The notes: generated by a model not told the origin, from the letters alone. 64,000 nt of DNA from Caballeronia sp. NK8 (GCF_018408855.1 NZ_AP024322.1:2604001-2668000); one strand, 5' to 3'. Positions 48,733 through 63,914 are shown, counted from the first letter of the stretch. Numbers and translations are program-made.

Positions 48733-50199
48733 TTACCGCGGCAACTCGCTCGAACCCATCAGATACGCATCCACCGAGCGCGCACACTGGCGGCCTTCAC
48801 GAATCGCCCAGACCACGAGCGACTGCCCGCGCCGCATATCGCCCGCCGTGAAAACCTTGTCCACCGACGTGTAATACGCCTTGTCGCCCTCGGTCGCCGC
48901 GCGCACGTTGCCGCGCGCATCCTTCTCGACGCCGAACGCATCCAGCACCGGCGAAACCGGTTGCGTGAAGCCCATCGCGAGCAGCACGAGATCGGCCTTC
49001 ATTTCGAACTCGCTGTTCGGCACTTCCTGCATCTTGCCGCCCTTCCACTCGACGCGCACCGCGATCAGCTTCTCGACCTTGCCGTTCTTGCCTTCAAAAC
49101 GCTTCGTCGCCACCGACCAGTCGCGCTCGCAACCTTCTTCATGCGACGACGACGTGCGCAGCTTGATCGGCCAGTACGGCCACACGAGCGGCTTGTTTTC
49201 CTCTTCGGGCGGTTGCGCGAGCAGTTCGAACTGCGTGACGTCCTTCGCGCCATGACGATTCGACGTGCCGACACAATCCGAACCCGTATCGCCGCCGCCG
49301 ATCACGACGACATGCTTGCCCTTCGCGAGCAGCTGATCCGTCAGCTTGTCGCCGGCGTTGACCTTGTTCTGCTGCGGCAGGAATTCCATCGCGTAGTAGA
49401 TGCCTTCGAGCTCGCGCCCAGGCACCGGCAGATCGCGCGGCATTTCCGAACCGCCCGCGATCACGACCGCGTCGAACTGTTCCTTCAGTTCATCCGGCGT
49501 GATGGTTTCCTTCGCCGTATTCGCGATGTATTCCGGCAATGCGTCCTTACCGACGAACACGTTCGTGCGGAACGACACGCCTTCCGCTTCCATCTGGCGC
49601 ATGCGGCGATCGATCAGCCACTTTTCCAGCTTGAAGTCGGGAATGCCGTAACGCAGCAGACCGCCGATGCGATCGTTCTTCTCGAACACGACGACTTCAT
49701 GCCCCGCGCGCCCGAGCTGTTGCGCGGCCGCGAGACCCGCAGGGCCCGAACCGACGACCGCGACCTTCTTGCCGGTCTTGTGCTTCGGCGGCTGCGGCAC
49801 GACCCAGCCTTCGGCGAAGGCTTTGTCGATGATCGCGTGCTCGATCGACTTGATGCCGACCGGATCGTCGTTGATGCCGAGCGTGCACGCCGCTTCGCAC
49901 GGCGCCGGACAGATGCGGCCCGTGAACTCCGGGAAGTTGTTAGTCGAGTGCAGCACGTTGATCGCGCTCTTCCAGTCTTGCTGGAACACGAGATCGTTGA
50001 AGTCCGGAATGACGTTGTTGACCGGGCAGCCGTTGTTGCAGAACGGAATGCCGCAGTCCATGCAGCGCGCGCCCTGAACCTTGGCGTCTTCATCCGTCAG
50101 CGCGGCGACAAATTCCTTGTAGTGCTTGACGCGGGTCAGCGGTGCTTCGTACGCCTCGTGGCGGCGCTCGAACTCGAGAAAACCGGTTGCCTTGCCCAT
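48733..50199 (-). CDS. gltD: Glutamate synthase small subunit
   Basis: The 488-residue flavoprotein has an N-terminal Fe-S domain ([20 protein letters not shown] at about residues 45-64), an FAD Rossmann fold ([28 protein letters not shown]) and an NADPH fold ([15 protein letters not shown]). TPVSPVL-type C-terminal FAD contacts end with [20 protein letters not shown]. It passes electrons from NADPH to GltB. The ATG at 50197-50199 is the family start. The gltB gene lies 80 bp upstream in the same operon. Confidence 0.96.
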   Translation of the reverse strand: MGKATGFLEFERRHEAYEAPLTRVKHYKEFVAALTDEDAKVQGARCMDCGIPFCNNGCPVNNVIPDFNDLVFQQDWKSAINVLHSTNNFPEFTGRICPAPCEAACTLGINDDPVGIKSIEHAIIDKAFAEGWVVPQPPKHKTGKKVAVVGSGPAGLAAAQQLGRAGHEVVVFEKNDRIGGLLRYGIPDFKLEKWLIDRRMRQMEAEGVSFRTNVFVGKDALPEYIANTAKETITPDELKEQFDAVVIAGGSEMPRDLPVPGRELEGIYYAMEFLPQQNKVNAGDKLTDQLLAKGKHVVVIGGGDTGSDCVGTSNRHGAKDVTQFELLAQPPEEENKPLVWPYWPIKLRTSSSHEEGCERDWSVATKRFEGKNGKVEKLIAVRVEWKGGKMQEVPNSEFEMKADLVLLAMGFTQPVSPVLDAFGVEKDARGNVRAATEGDKAYYTSVDKVFTAGDMRRGQSLVVWAIREGRQCARSVDAYLMGSSELPR

Positions 50200-50279
50200 T
50201 TCTTTCTCTGTATTTGGTGAGGATCGCACTCTCCGATGCACACGCACCGGAGAGCCTTTCTAAATGTTGTGACTCGGCC

Positions 50280-54983
<4,704 letters not shown>

Positions 54984-55130
54984 GGGGACACCGTCTCTAC
55001 TGTGAGGGGCCGATTCGACTCGGCCGTTGAACCATTTTCTTTTCGCTTGCGACGGTTTTTTTTCAACTTGAAGTGTCACGAAGCACGGTCGTGCGCGGCA
55101 CGCTGCACCGCGGCAATTGCCGGAAATCGA

Positions 55131-55160
55131 AATATACGCGACGAATCAAAAGGATGGCAA
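55131..55160 (-). promoter_or_regulatory. Predicted gltBD promoter
   Basis: TTGCCA (complement of 55155-55160) and TATATT (complement of 55131-55136) are 18 bp apart on the minus strand, about 150 bp before gltB. The predicted start is near 55124. Confidence 0.55.
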
Positions 55161-55178
55161 ATAAAACTTGATGATATG

Positions 55179-55200
55179 GCACCAATTATCGATATGGTGC
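55179..55200. promoter_or_regulatory. Inverted repeat upstream of the gltBD promoter
   Basis: GCACCA (55179-55184) and TGGTGC (55195-55200) flank a 10-bp AT-rich centre containing ATCGAT. The centre is about 65 bp before the predicted start, a usual activator position. The 7-mer GATATGG also recurs at 55173 and 55191. Confidence 0.5.
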
Positions 55201-55240
55201 AAGCACGCCCCAATATATTAGGGCCGCATTAATAATCATA

Positions 55241-55281
55241 AAAAAGAAACGGCGAACCCCGAAAATTCGAGACGCCGTTTC
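55241..55281 (-). terminator. Rho-independent terminator after the transposase gene
   Basis: GAAACGGCG (55246-55254) and CGCCGTTTC (55273-55281) form a 9-bp stem. On the minus strand it is followed by TTTTTTATG. It separates the transposase gene from the gltBD promoter. Confidence 0.85.
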
Positions 55282-55313
55282 ATTTTGTGCTTCAGGTTTG
55301 CCGTCAGAGGCCG

Positions 55314-56021
55314 TTATTGGGGCTGTGGGGTTTCGCGAATCTTGCGAGGCCGTCCACGCGGCAAAGGCGACACCCGACGGTTGGCTGCATGCGATGCCCA
55401 TTCGCGGTAGGCCTCGCTGCCCAGCACCCAGCCTTTGAGTGTCGCTTGCAGGAGACGGTTGGCCTCCCGCTCGTCGAGCGGTTGCTCGCACAACTCCTTG
55501 TAGGCGTGCTGGCGCTCGAACGGCGTGTTGCCGAGCGACCAGAACAGCGGATGGTCCGTGATGAGGCCATCGAGCGTGAGCCCGATGTGATGACGGAAGC
55601 TGGACCACTTGTAATCCTGCGCCGTCGCGACGAGTTGCGCGCGCACCGGCGCTGTCTCGACGACGCGCGTGGCGAGCAAAAAGTAACGCTCGCCCTCGAT
55701 CACCGTGGCGCGGTAGCGGCCTTCCCACAGTGTGCCGCGCCGCATGTAACGGCGATTGAAGTGCGCTACGTAACGACGCCCGACGGCCTGCATCGCCTTG
55801 GGCAAGCTGGCCTCGTCGCGCGGCGTGACAAGCAGATGCACCGCCTGCGGCATGAGCGCGTAGGCGTGAATTGAGAGGTGATGATCACGTGAAGCAGTCC
55901 TCAAGCAGTCGATGAAAAGCTCGTAGTCCTGGTCGTCGACGAATGCGGGTTGCTGGTCGAGACCACGCAGGATGACATGCTGCGGCTGTTCGGGAACGTA
56001 GAGTCGTGCAAGCCGTGCCAT
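55314..56021 (-). CDS. RAYT-type transposase (Y1_Tnp/IS200-like domain), HUH motif degenerate
   Basis: The 235-residue protein matches the REP-associated tyrosine transposase family: MARLARLYVPEQPQHVILRG at the start, YALMP before the HUH site, and HFNRRYMRRGTLWEGRYRAT. The canonical NHVH reads QAVH here (residues 59-62), so the first catalytic histidine is Ala60 while His62 remains. Tyr84 in RRYVAHFN is a candidate catalytic tyrosine. The gene is not flanked by IS ends or obvious REP pairs. Loss of the HUH metal site suggests an inactive or domesticated protein. A clean terminator follows it. Confidence 0.85.
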   Translation of the reverse strand: MARLARLYVPEQPQHVILRGLDQQPAFVDDQDYELFIDCLRTASRDHHLSIHAYALMPQAVHLLVTPRDEASLPKAMQAVGRRYVAHFNRRYMRRGTLWEGRYRATVIEGERYFLLATRVVETAPVRAQLVATAQDYKWSSFRHHIGLTLDGLITDHPLFWSLGNTPFERQHAYKELCEQPLDEREANRLLQATLKGWVLGSEAYREWASHAANRRVSPLPRGRPRKIRETPQPQ

Positions 56022-56226
56022 TCTGGATATTCCGTTGGTCGCGTTTGTGTTACCCCAATCGGGGGCCTCTCAGAGCCGTTGTGGCAGCGTGGACAAACAC
56101 ATGCAAGTGCCGTGCAACGAAGCCCCAAAGCCGCTCTTTGCCCTAGGGAAAATGCTCTACGGCGCCGCTATGGTTAATGTGAAATCTTATGTTCATAATG
56201 AGCGTGCTTTTCTGGAGGAGCACAAA

Positions 56227-56952
56227 TTGAAAATAAAACAAGTCATCACGGGGATCGCGGCATTAGCGTGTGTGTCCACCGCGGCACATGCGCAATCTGC
56301 TGGGTCCTTCTATGCAACGGCAGGCTGGTTTCACTTTGCCCCGCAAGACAGCAGCGGTCCGCTCAAAGAAACAAGTGTAGGCGGATCTCCGGTCAATATC
56401 GATGTTCCCGGCACCGGCGCCGGCATTGGGAGCGCTGACACAGCCGGCTTCACATTGGGTTACTTCGCTACCGACCACATCGCAGCCGAACTCGAAATGG
56501 GCATACCGCCCACGTTCGATCTCGAAGGCACAGGCACCTTCTCGCAGTACGGCAAGCTCGGCAGCGCCAAGCAGTGGAGCCCGACGCTGCTGTTCAAATA
56601 CTTCTTCAATGCTCCTACGGCGAAGTTCCGTCCGTTCGTTGGCATCGGCGTGACGCGGACCTGGTTTACCGACGCCCAGATCACGAACCAGCAATTCGAA
56701 GGCTCGGTCCTGCATGGTCCGACCACGGTCGACACGGATAGTTCGTGGGCGCCCGTGTTTAATGTCGGCGCGACTTACAATTTCACAGAACACTGGTTCG
56801 CCGGCTTCTCCGTGTCCTTCATTCCGTTGAAGGCCACTGCGAAGTTGAACACGCAGGCACAAACGCCTGTCGGCACGCTGAATGTTCAGTCGCAGGCAAA
56901 AATCACGCTCAACCCGATCGTTACGTATTTGCGAGTAGGCTACCGCTTCTAA
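56227..56952 (+). CDS. OmpW family outer-membrane protein
   Basis: This 241-residue precursor has a signal peptide MKIKQVITGIAALACVSTAAHA. The mature eight-stranded barrel pattern is clear: GFTLGYFATDHIAAELEMGIP, WSPTLLFKYFF, FRPFVGIGVTRTWF, and the final aromatic YLRVGYRF. OmpW porins pass small hydrophobic compounds. I take TTG at 56227 as the start because a GGAGGA site lies 7 nt upstream and the signal peptide begins there; an ATG at 56170 is the alternative. It lies between a divergent RAYT gene and a DUF883 gene. Confidence 0.9.
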   Translation: MKIKQVITGIAALACVSTAAHAQSAGSFYATAGWFHFAPQDSSGPLKETSVGGSPVNIDVPGTGAGIGSADTAGFTLGYFATDHIAAELEMGIPPTFDLEGTGTFSQYGKLGSAKQWSPTLLFKYFFNAPTAKFRPFVGIGVTRTWFTDAQITNQQFEGSVLHGPTTVDTDSSWAPVFNVGATYNFTEHWFAGFSVSFIPLKATAKLNTQAQTPVGTLNVQSQAKITLNPIVTYLRVGYRF

Positions 56953-57010
56953 AGCAATACTGCTCATGAGCAGGTAATGACGATATAAAGCGTCTCTGCG
57001 AAAAGAAACA

Positions 57011-57049
57011 AAACGCCGGCATGATTCACTCATGCCGGCGTTTCTCTTT
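57011..57049 (+). terminator. Rho-independent terminator after the OmpW gene
   Basis: AAACGCCGGCATG (57011-57023) and CATGCCGGCGTTT (57031-57043) form a perfect 13-bp stem followed by TTTCTCTTT. Confidence 0.9.
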
Positions 57050-57245
57050 GCATGAGCTTGTAAATGTGACCTCTGAAAGAAAGAACGACTTGCAGTTCTT
57101 ACGCGCCGACGCGCGGGAAATGCGGTCACGGTCGCGCTTACCGAAGCATTGCGCAAAGTCGAAGCGGCGGCATCGAATTTGCTGCATGATGAGTTTCCCC
57201 GCTTCGGGCGGGCCATCCACGACTCATCCATCGACGGAGCGATCT

Positions 57246-57623
57246 ATGAACGCACTGCCTAATACGCGAGACGCCATCGGAGACTCATGGACCACGACGG
57301 GCCGCCGCGCACGCCGCATGGCGCGCCATGGACGTGAAGCAGCCGAGGATATCGGCGCCGAACTCCGCACGCTGCTCAGCGAACTCGAAAGCACATTGGC
57401 GGAAGGCACGTCAGCCGATGCAGCAGCACTACGCGCGCAGATCGGCGAGCGTCTCGATAGCGCGCGCGCACGGTTGAATGACACGCACGCCGCATTGCGC
57501 GAGCGCGCAGGCGCCGTGTTCGAAGACGCGGACGCCTACATCCACGAAAAGCCTTGGCAGACTATCGTGCTGGTTGGCGGGCTGGCGCTCGTCGCGGGCG
57601 TGCTGCTTGCCCGCGTGCGCTAG
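57246..57623 (+). CDS. DUF883 / ElaB-YqjD family ribosome-associated membrane protein
   Basis: The 125-residue protein has a long charged amphipathic helix (about residues 18-100, many Ala/Arg/Glu heptads) and a C-terminal membrane helix with the family motif KPWQTIVLVGGLALVAGVLLARVR. YqjD and ElaB of this family tether ribosomes to the inner membrane in stationary phase. The ATG at 57246 follows GGAGCGATCT. Its stop lies 4 bp from the convergent ugpQ. Confidence 0.88.
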   Translation: MNALPNTRDAIGDSWTTTGRRARRMARHGREAAEDIGAELRTLLSELESTLAEGTSADAAALRAQIGERLDSARARLNDTHAALRERAGAVFEDADAYIHEKPWQTIVLVGGLALVAGVLLARVR

Positions 57624-57627
57624 CGAT

Positions 57628-58383
57628 TCAATTCCTCGACGCCTCCAGAAAATCAGCGCCGATGATGTCGATGCGATCCGTGCAGATCGCATCGACGCCC
57701 CATTGCGCAAGCAACCGCGCGCGCGCCGGGTCGTTCACGGTATAGGCAAGGATGCGCAGGCCCGCATCCCTGATCTGCGCGACGAGTGCCTCATCGAGCG
57801 CGCGATGGCTCGCGTGCAAGGACACGCACGATAGCGCCGCGGTCTGCGCGCGCCAGTTCTCCGGTACGCGCTCGTACAGCATGCCGCGCGGGAGATTCGG
57901 CACGACATCGCGCGCCGCCTCCAGTGCCGCATACGAAAACGATGACAACAGCGGTGCGATTTCGGCATCCGCCCACAGGCGCGCCGCCTCGCGCGCGACG
58001 AGCACGCCCGTTTCCACATCGCGCCCCTGGCTCGGCTTTATTTCGATGTTCGCCGCGAGTCCATGCTTCGTGCATCGTTCATGAACTTGCGCGAGCGTCG
58101 GCATGCGCGCGTTCGCGAATTCCGCGCCGAACCAGGAGCCCGCATCGAGCGCGCTCAACTGCGCGTAGGTCAGCGCTTTCGCCGCGCCATGACCGTTCGA
58201 CGTGCGGTCCACCGCGTCGTCATGCAGCAGGAAAACGACATCGTCGGCGGAGAGTTTCGCGTCGAACTCGATCATCGTGTGGCCGAAGCGCGCGCCGACG
58301 TCGATCGCTTCGAGCGTGTTCTCCGGTGCGAGCTTGCCGCCGCCGCGATGCGCGACGATCGCGGGATAAGGCCAGGTTCTCAT
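57628..58383 (-). CDS. ugpQ: Cytosolic glycerophosphodiester phosphodiesterase
   Basis: The 251-residue enzyme has the GDPD signature IVAHRGGGKLAPENT (catalytic His12 and Arg13), MIEFDAKLS (Glu39, Asp41) and VVFLLHDDAVDRTSNG (His54), with Ca/Mg ligands. It lacks a signal peptide, which fits cytosolic UgpQ acting on glycerophosphodiesters as they arrive through UgpBAEC. It is the last gene of the ugp operon, 14 bp after ugpC. The ATG at 58381-58383 fits the family start. Confidence 0.95.
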   Translation of the reverse strand: MRTWPYPAIVAHRGGGKLAPENTLEAIDVGARFGHTMIEFDAKLSADDVVFLLHDDAVDRTSNGHGAAKALTYAQLSALDAGSWFGAEFANARMPTLAQVHERCTKHGLAANIEIKPSQGRDVETGVLVAREAARLWADAEIAPLLSSFSYAALEAARDVVPNLPRGMLYERVPENWRAQTAALSCVSLHASHRALDEALVAQIRDAGLRILAYTVNDPARARLLAQWGVDAICTDRIDIIGADFLEASRN

Positions 58384-58397
58384 CGCTTCTGCTCCAT

Positions 58398-59483
58398 TCA
58401 ATTGGCGCGCCGCCCCGTTGCCGGATCGAAGAAATGCAGATGCTTCGCGGGCAACGACACGGCGAGCCGCTCGCCGCGCTGCGGTCGATGTTCGTGCGGC
58501 AAACGCGCCGCCACATCGTGCTTGCCCCACTTGCCGTGCGCGAGATTGTCCGCGCCGAGGAGTTCTGCCGAATCGACATCGAGCGTCGCGCTGGGCGCGC
58601 TGCCGTTGCCGGGCGTCATGTGCTCCGGACGAATGCCGACGATCCATTCGCGCCCGTGCATCGCGCTCGATACACCCGTTGCGCCCGCGACCGGCAGCTT
58701 CGGTCCATCGCCCGCGACCTCGAACAGCGATCCGTCTGCGGACAAACGCCCTTCGAGCAAATTCATCGCTGGCGAGCCGATGAAGCTCGCGACGAATACT
58801 GTCGCCGGACGTTCGTACACTTCGGTCGGCGCGCCGATCTGCTCGGCATGCCCCTTGTTCATCACGATGACGCGCTGTGCCAGTGTCATGGCTTCGATCT
58901 GATCGTGCGTGACATACAGGCTCGTCGTAGCCAGACGGGCATGCAGGCGTTGAATTTCGAGGCGCATCTGCACGCGCAGCTTGGCGTCAAGATTCGAAAG
59001 CGGTTCGTCGAACAGGAACACCGCCGGTTCGCGCACGATCGCGCGGCCCATTGCGACGCGCTGCCGCTGGCCGCCGGACAACTCGCGCGGCTTGCGCGCG
59101 AGCAAATGCTCGAGTTCGAGAATGCGCGCTGCGTTCGCCACCCGCGACTCGATGGTCGCGCGATCCGCGCCGCCGATCTTCAGCGCATACGCCATATTCT
59201 GCGCGACGCTCATGTGCGGATAAAGTGCGTAGTTCTGAAATACCATCGCGATATCGCGATCCTTCGGCTCCAGCTTGTTCACGACCTTGCCGCCGATTTC
59301 GATCGCGCCTTCGGACACGCTTTCGAGTCCCGCCACCATGCGCAGCAGCGTCGACTTTCCGCAGCCCGACGGGCCGACCATCACGACGAACTCGCCGTCT
59401 TCGATCGCGACATCGATACCGTGCAGCACGTAGTTCGAGCCGTCGTAGGTTTTCTTGACGCCTTTGAGATTCAGCGCAGCCAT
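58398..59483 (-). CDS. ugpC: sn-Glycerol-3-phosphate ABC transporter ATPase
   Basis: The 361-residue MalK-type ATPase has Walker [20 protein letters not shown], signature [14 protein letters not shown] and Walker [13 protein letters not shown]. The TOBE regulatory domain occupies the last 120 residues. It energises uptake of glycerol-3-phosphate and glycerophosphodiesters. It follows ugpE by 15 bp. Confidence 0.95.
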   Translation of the reverse strand: MAALNLKGVKKTYDGSNYVLHGIDVAIEDGEFVVMVGPSGCGKSTLLRMVAGLESVSEGAIEIGGKVVNKLEPKDRDIAMVFQNYALYPHMSVAQNMAYALKIGGADRATIESRVANAARILELEHLLARKPRELSGGQRQRVAMGRAIVREPAVFLFDEPLSNLDAKLRVQMRLEIQRLHARLATTSLYVTHDQIEAMTLAQRVIVMNKGHAEQIGAPTEVYERPATVFVASFIGSPAMNLLEGRLSADGSLFEVAGDGPKLPVAGATGVSSAMHGREWIVGIRPEHMTPGNGSAPSATLDVDSAELLGADNLAHGKWGKHDVAARLPHEHRPQRGERLAVSLPAKHLHFFDPATGRRAN

Positions 59484-59498
59484 CTATCCAGGGTCTCC

Positions 59499-60344
59499 TT
59501 ATTTTTCGGCGTCGACGAGTCCGCGCACGAACCAGCGCTGCATCGTCAGCACGACGGCGAGCGGCGGCAGCATCGCGAGCAGCGTCGCTGTCATCACGTA
59601 GTGCCATTCGGTCGCGGTATCGCCGGACGCGATCATGCTCTTGATGCCGACCACCGCCGTCTGCAGCGACACCTCGTTGGTGATGAGAATCGGCCAGAGA
59701 TACTGATTCCAGCCGTAGATGAATGTGATGACGAAGAGCGCCGCGATGTTCGTCTTCGAGAGCGGCAGCACGACGTCCCAGAAGAAACGCAGCGGTCCCG
59801 CGCCGTCGATGCGCGCCGCTTCCATCAATTCGTCGGGCAGCGTCATGAAGAATTGCCGGAACAGAAACGTGGCCGTGGCGGACGCGATCAGCGGCAGCGT
59901 CAAGCCCGCATACGTGTTCGACAGATGCATCGACGAGACGACTTGCACCGTGGGAAAAATACGCACTTCGACGGGCAGCATCAGCGTGACGAAGATCAGC
60001 CAGAACGCGAGGTTCTTCATCGGAAAGCGGAAGAACACGATCGCGTACGCGGAGACGATCGACACCGCGATCTTGCCGATCGAAATGACGAGCGCCATCA
60101 CGAGGCTGTTGATGAGCATCAGGCCGAACGGCGCGGCCGCGTTGCCGCTGCCGTGCGTCCAGATATGCGCGATGTTTTCGAAGAGATGCGAACTCGGCAC
60201 AAGCGAGATCGGCACGCTGAACACTTCCTTCGAATTCATCGTGGCCGCGCAGAACGCGACATACACCGGGAACACGACCAGCGCGACGCCGAGTATCAGC
60301 ACCGCGTGACAGAAGATATCGAAACCGCGACGGTTCTCGATCAT
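59499..60344 (-). CDS. ugpE: sn-Glycerol-3-phosphate ABC transporter permease UgpE
   Basis: The 281-residue permease has six predicted helices and the inner-membrane EAA loop [26 protein letters not shown] near residue 200. It forms the channel with UgpA. Its ATG (60342-60344) overlaps the ugpA stop by 4 bp. Confidence 0.95.
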   Translation of the reverse strand: MIENRRGFDIFCHAVLILGVALVVFPVYVAFCAATMNSKEVFSVPISLVPSSHLFENIAHIWTHGSGNAAAPFGLMLINSLVMALVISIGKIAVSIVSAYAIVFFRFPMKNLAFWLIFVTLMLPVEVRIFPTVQVVSSMHLSNTYAGLTLPLIASATATFLFRQFFMTLPDELMEAARIDGAGPLRFFWDVVLPLSKTNIAALFVITFIYGWNQYLWPILITNEVSLQTAVVGIKSMIASGDTATEWHYVMTATLLAMLPPLAVVLTMQRWFVRGLVDAEK

Positions 60345-61225
60345 GAGTATTGCACCCTGCGTTCGACGAAGCGGAATTGCACGATCGTCAGCGCGACGAC
60401 GATCACCATCAGCACCACCGACTGCGCGCCGGAACTGCCGATATCGAGTCCCTGAAAGCCTTCCGCAAAGATCTTGTAGATGAGCGTCTTGGTCGACTGC
60501 GCGGGGCCGCCGCCGGTGGCGGCATCGATCACGGGGAAGGTATCGAAGAACGCGTAGACGAGATTCACGACGAGCAGAAAGAAGCTGGTTGGCGACAGCA
60601 GCGGCAGCGCGATGCCGAAGAAGCGTCGCACGGGCCCGGCGCCGTCGATGGCGGCGGCTTCGATCAGCGATTGCGGAATCGCCTGCAGGCCCGCATAGAA
60701 GAACAGGAAGTTGTAGCTGACCTGCTTCCACACCGATGCCAGCACGACGAGGAACATCGCCTGCGTGCCATTGAGCGCATGATTCCAGACGATGCCCTGC
60801 TTCGCGAGCGCATACGTCACGAGCCCGATGCTCGGGTTGAACAGAAACGACCACAGCACGGCGGCGATCGCGGGCGCGACCGCGTACGGCCAGATCAGCA
60901 GCGTCTGATACGCCTTCGCACCGCGCGTCACGCGATCGGCGCATGCGGCGAGCAGCAGCGAGATCGCGAGTCCCGACACGGTGACGAGCGCGCAGAAAAT
61001 CATCGTCGTGTTGAACGACGAGAGATAGAGCGGGTCCGCAAACAGTTGCTTGAAGTTCGCCAGCCCCACGAACTCGCTCGACGTGCCGAACGCGTCCTGA
61101 CTTTGCGTGGCTTGCCAGAGCGCTTCGCCCGCAGGCCAGAGAAAGAACAGCGCGGTGATCGCGAGCTGAGGCGCGACGAGCAGATACGGCAACACGCTCG
61201 TATCGAAACGAGACCGTTTTTCCAT
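60341..61225 (-). CDS. ugpA: sn-Glycerol-3-phosphate ABC transporter permease UgpA
   Basis: The 294-residue permease has six predicted helices and the EAA loop [27 protein letters not shown] near residue 200. [23 protein letters not shown] is the first helix. It pairs with UgpE. A strong stem-loop lies in the 54-bp gap between ugpB and this gene. Confidence 0.95.
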   Translation of the reverse strand: MEKRSRFDTSVLPYLLVAPQLAITALFFLWPAGEALWQATQSQDAFGTSSEFVGLANFKQLFADPLYLSSFNTTMIFCALVTVSGLAISLLLAACADRVTRGAKAYQTLLIWPYAVAPAIAAVLWSFLFNPSIGLVTYALAKQGIVWNHALNGTQAMFLVVLASVWKQVSYNFLFFYAGLQAIPQSLIEAAAIDGAGPVRRFFGIALPLLSPTSFFLLVVNLVYAFFDTFPVIDAATGGGPAQSTKTLIYKIFAEGFQGLDIGSSGAQSVVLMVIVVALTIVQFRFVERRVQYS

Positions 61226-61244
61226 TCGCTGGTGTCCTGAACTA

Positions 61245-61267
61245 GGCGCCCGCGTAGCGCGGGCGCC
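61245..61267. repeat. Strong stem-loop between ugpB and ugpA
   Basis: GGCGCCCGCG (61245-61254) and CGCGGGCGCC (61258-61267) form a 10-bp GC stem with a 3-nt loop. No T-run follows. Such structures after solute-binding protein genes commonly protect the upstream message and raise binding-protein output over permease. Confidence 0.75.
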
Positions 61268-61279
61268 GGCTGTATGAGC

Positions 61280-62605
61280 TTAGTTGCCGGTCTTCTCGAA
61301 GCGGCGCAGCAGTTCGTCGCCGCGTTGCACCGATGCGTCGAGCGCCTGTTGCGGCGTCTTCTTGTCGGCCCAGACCTGCTCCAGCTCTTCATCGACGATG
61401 GTGCGGATCTGCGGCATGTTGCCCAGACGCAGACCCTTCGTGTATGGCAGCGGCGGCTTGTTCAGCATCTGTTTGATGGCGATGTCCGCGCCGGGATTCT
61501 TCTCGTAGAAGCCCTGCTTCTGCGTGAGCTCATACGCTGCCTGCGTGACCGGCAGATAGCCCGTGTCCTGATGCCACTTCGCCGCGACTTCCGGCGTCGA
61601 CAGGTACGCGAGGAACTTCGCGACGCCCTTGTAGACGGCCGGATCCTTGCCCGACAACACCCACAGACTCGCGCCGCCGATGATCGCGTTCTGCGGCGCG
61701 CCCTTCACGCTGGCGTCATACGGCATCATGCCGACGCCGTAATCGAACTTCGCGTATTTGGCGATGGTCGCGCGCGAGCCCGACGAGTTCGTGATGATCC
61801 CGCAATCGCCGCTATAGAACTTCGACACCGGCTCGTCCTTGCGGCCCACGTAGGTGAACGTGCCGTCCTTCGCCATCTTCTGCAGGAACTGGATATGCGC
61901 GACCTGCAGCGGCTTGTTGAATTCGAGCTTGGCGTCGAGACCGTCGAAGCCATTGTTCTTCGATGCGAACGGCGCGGCGTGCCACGCGCTGTAGTTTTCG
62001 AGCTGAATCCAGCTCTGCCAGCCCGACGAATAGCCGCACGAGTAACCGGCGGCCTTCAGCTTCTTCGCGTCGGCTTCGACATCGGCCCAGGTTTTCGGCG
62101 GCTGGTTCGGATCGAGGCCCGCTTTCTTGAACGCGTCCTTGTTGTAGTAGAGCACCGGCGTCGAGCTGTTGAACGGCATCGAGATCAGATGGCCGGTTTT
62201 CGCGTCGCTGTAGTAGCCGGAAATCGTCGGCACGAAGGCCTTTTCATCGAGCGGCACGCCCGCCTGTTTGAACACGTCGGAGACGGGAATGACGGCCTTC
62301 TTCGCCTGCATCATCGTCGCGGTGCCGACTTCGTAGACTTGCAGGATCGCGGGCGCGTTGCCGCTGCGATACGCCGCGATACCGGCCGCGAGGGTCTGGT
62401 CATAGGTGCCCTTGAACACCGGGACGATCTTGTAATCGCTCTGCGACTTGTTGAAATCGTTGGCGATGTCGCTCACGCGCTCGCCGAGCGCGGCTTCCAT
62501 CGCATGCCAGAACTGGATTTCCGTCGCGGCCTGCGCCGCGGTGCTGGCGCCGAACGCCAGAACGGCCGCGGCCGAGATCGTGCGGAACAAGGGCTTGCAG
62601 CTCAT
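61280..62605 (-). CDS. ugpB: sn-Glycerol-3-phosphate-binding periplasmic protein
   Basis: The 441-residue precursor begins [36 protein letters not shown]: a signal peptide of about 28 residues then the extracellular-solute-binding fold. [20 protein letters not shown] and the late [20 protein letters not shown] segment are typical of UgpB. It captures glycerol-3-phosphate and glycerophosphodiesters. The ATG at 62603-62605 is chosen; the preceding in-frame residues overlap the dgt end region. Confidence 0.95.
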   Translation of the reverse strand: MSCKPLFRTISAAAVLAFGASTAAQAATEIQFWHAMEAALGERVSDIANDFNKSQSDYKIVPVFKGTYDQTLAAGIAAYRSGNAPAILQVYEVGTATMMQAKKAVIPVSDVFKQAGVPLDEKAFVPTISGYYSDAKTGHLISMPFNSSTPVLYYNKDAFKKAGLDPNQPPKTWADVEADAKKLKAAGYSCGYSSGWQSWIQLENYSAWHAAPFASKNNGFDGLDAKLEFNKPLQVAHIQFLQKMAKDGTFTYVGRKDEPVSKFYSGDCGIITNSSGSRATIAKYAKFDYGVGMMPYDASVKGAPQNAIIGGASLWVLSGKDPAVYKGVAKFLAYLSTPEVAAKWHQDTGYLPVTQAAYELTQKQGFYEKNPGADIAIKQMLNKPPLPYTKGLRLGNMPQIRTIVDEELEQVWADKKTPQQALDASVQRGDELLRRFEKTGN

Positions 62606-62651
62606 CGATGAGTCTCCTTTTTGCGAATTCGCGCTTCGAAAATGCGCGATA

Positions 62652-63872
62652 TTAGTTGTTGTCGATGACAAACAGGCGTTGATACTCCTTCAATGCGTAA
62701 CGATCCGTCATCCCGGCGATGTAATGCGCGATGAGCCGCGCCTGCGAACTGTCGTGGCTCGCCGAAGGCGCGTCGTTAGCGGATTCCTCCGCCACGGGTC
62801 CGCGCGCCTGATAGGCAGGCGGCAGCAGGCGCGGATCGTCGGTGAACGCTTCGAAGAGGCCCGTCACCACGCGCTTCGCCTTGTTGGCCATGCGCATCAC
62901 GCGATAGTGCCGGTACAGGTTCTTGAACAGGAAGCGCTTGAGTTGCGCCGCCTGCGCGGCGACTTCGTCGCTGTGCGCGACGAGCGTCGGGGCATTGCGC
63001 ACGTCATCGAGCGATTGCGGCGCGACGCGCTCGAGGTTGCGGCCCGTCGCCTCGATCAAATCGACGATCAGCGTATTGATGATGCGCCGGATCGTTTCGT
63101 GAATCAGCCTGCGCCCCTCGATGTTCGGATAATCGGCGCGCGCCGCGTCGAAATGCGTGTGCCAGAGGCTCACTTCGGCAAGCTGTTCGAGCGTGATGAG
63201 ACCGGAGCGCAGGCCATCGTCGACGTCGTGATTGTTGTACGCGATTTCATCGGCGACATTGGCGATCTGCGCTTCGAGCGAAGGCTGCTTGCCCGTGAGA
63301 AAGCGCTCGCCGAGATCGCCGAGCTTGCGCGCGTTCTCGCGCGAGCAATGCTTGAGAATGCCTTCGCGCGTTTCGAAGCACAGGTTCAGGCCGTCGAACG
63401 CGCCGTAGTGCTCTTCGAGCTGATCGACCACCGCGAGGCTTTGCAGATTGTGCTCGAAGCCACCGTGATCGCGCATGCAATCGTGCAGCGCGTCCTGCCC
63501 GGCGTGGCCGAACGGCGTATGGCCGAGATCGTGCGCGAGCGAGATGGCTTCGACGAGATCTTCGTTCAGCCGCAGATTGCGCGCGACCGAACGCGCGATC
63601 TGCGCGACTTCGAGGCTATGCGTGAGACGCGTGCGGAACAGGTCGCCTTCGTGATTGACGAAGACCTGCGTCTTGTATTCGAGCCGGCGAAACGCGGTCG
63701 AATGCACGATGCGGTCGCGGTCGCGCTGAAACTCGGTACGCGCGGCGGGCGGCGGCTCGGCGAAACGCCGGCCGCGCGATCGCGACGAGTGCGCCGCGTA
63801 CGGCGCGAGATGCGCTTCGAGCACGAGCGATGACGGCGTGCCCAGTGGAAATTGACTTTCTTTTTCGCTCAC
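62652..63872 (-). CDS. dgt: Deoxyguanosinetriphosphate triphosphohydrolase-like protein
   Basis: The 406-residue HD-domain protein has [14 protein letters not shown] entry ([27 protein letters not shown]), the metal His in [15 protein letters not shown] and the HD pair in [29 protein letters not shown] completes the site. It hydrolyses dNTPs to deoxynucleosides and triphosphate; this shorter type is the dGTPase-like class. The start is GTG at 63870-63872. It directly follows a probable aroB gene, a known Burkholderia arrangement. Confidence 0.93.
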   Translation of the reverse strand: MSEKESQFPLGTPSSLVLEAHLAPYAAHSSRSRGRRFAEPPPAARTEFQRDRDRIVHSTAFRRLEYKTQVFVNHEGDLFRTRLTHSLEVAQIARSVARNLRLNEDLVEAISLAHDLGHTPFGHAGQDALHDCMRDHGGFEHNLQSLAVVDQLEEHYGAFDGLNLCFETREGILKHCSRENARKLGDLGERFLTGKQPSLEAQIANVADEIAYNNHDVDDGLRSGLITLEQLAEVSLWHTHFDAARADYPNIEGRRLIHETIRRIINTLIVDLIEATGRNLERVAPQSLDDVRNAPTLVAHSDEVAAQAAQLKRFLFKNLYRHYRVMRMANKAKRVVTGLFEAFTDDPRLLPPAYQARGPVAEESANDAPSASHDSSQARLIAHYIAGMTDRYALKEYQRLFVIDNN

Positions 63873-63914
63873 CGGCTGCTCCGCATTCGTGGTTCTAGCC
63901 GCCGCTCGCGCGGA

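Noticed and set aside
55155..55200. Sigma-54 promoter or canonical NtrC site upstream of gltB
   Set aside because: The TGGCAC found there has no TTGC at the required spacing, and the GCACC/GGTGC arms are too far apart for the NtrC consensus.
55241..56160. A complete insertion sequence around the transposase gene
   Set aside because: No terminal inverted or direct repeats, no target duplication, and ordinary terminator and promoter elements flank the gene.
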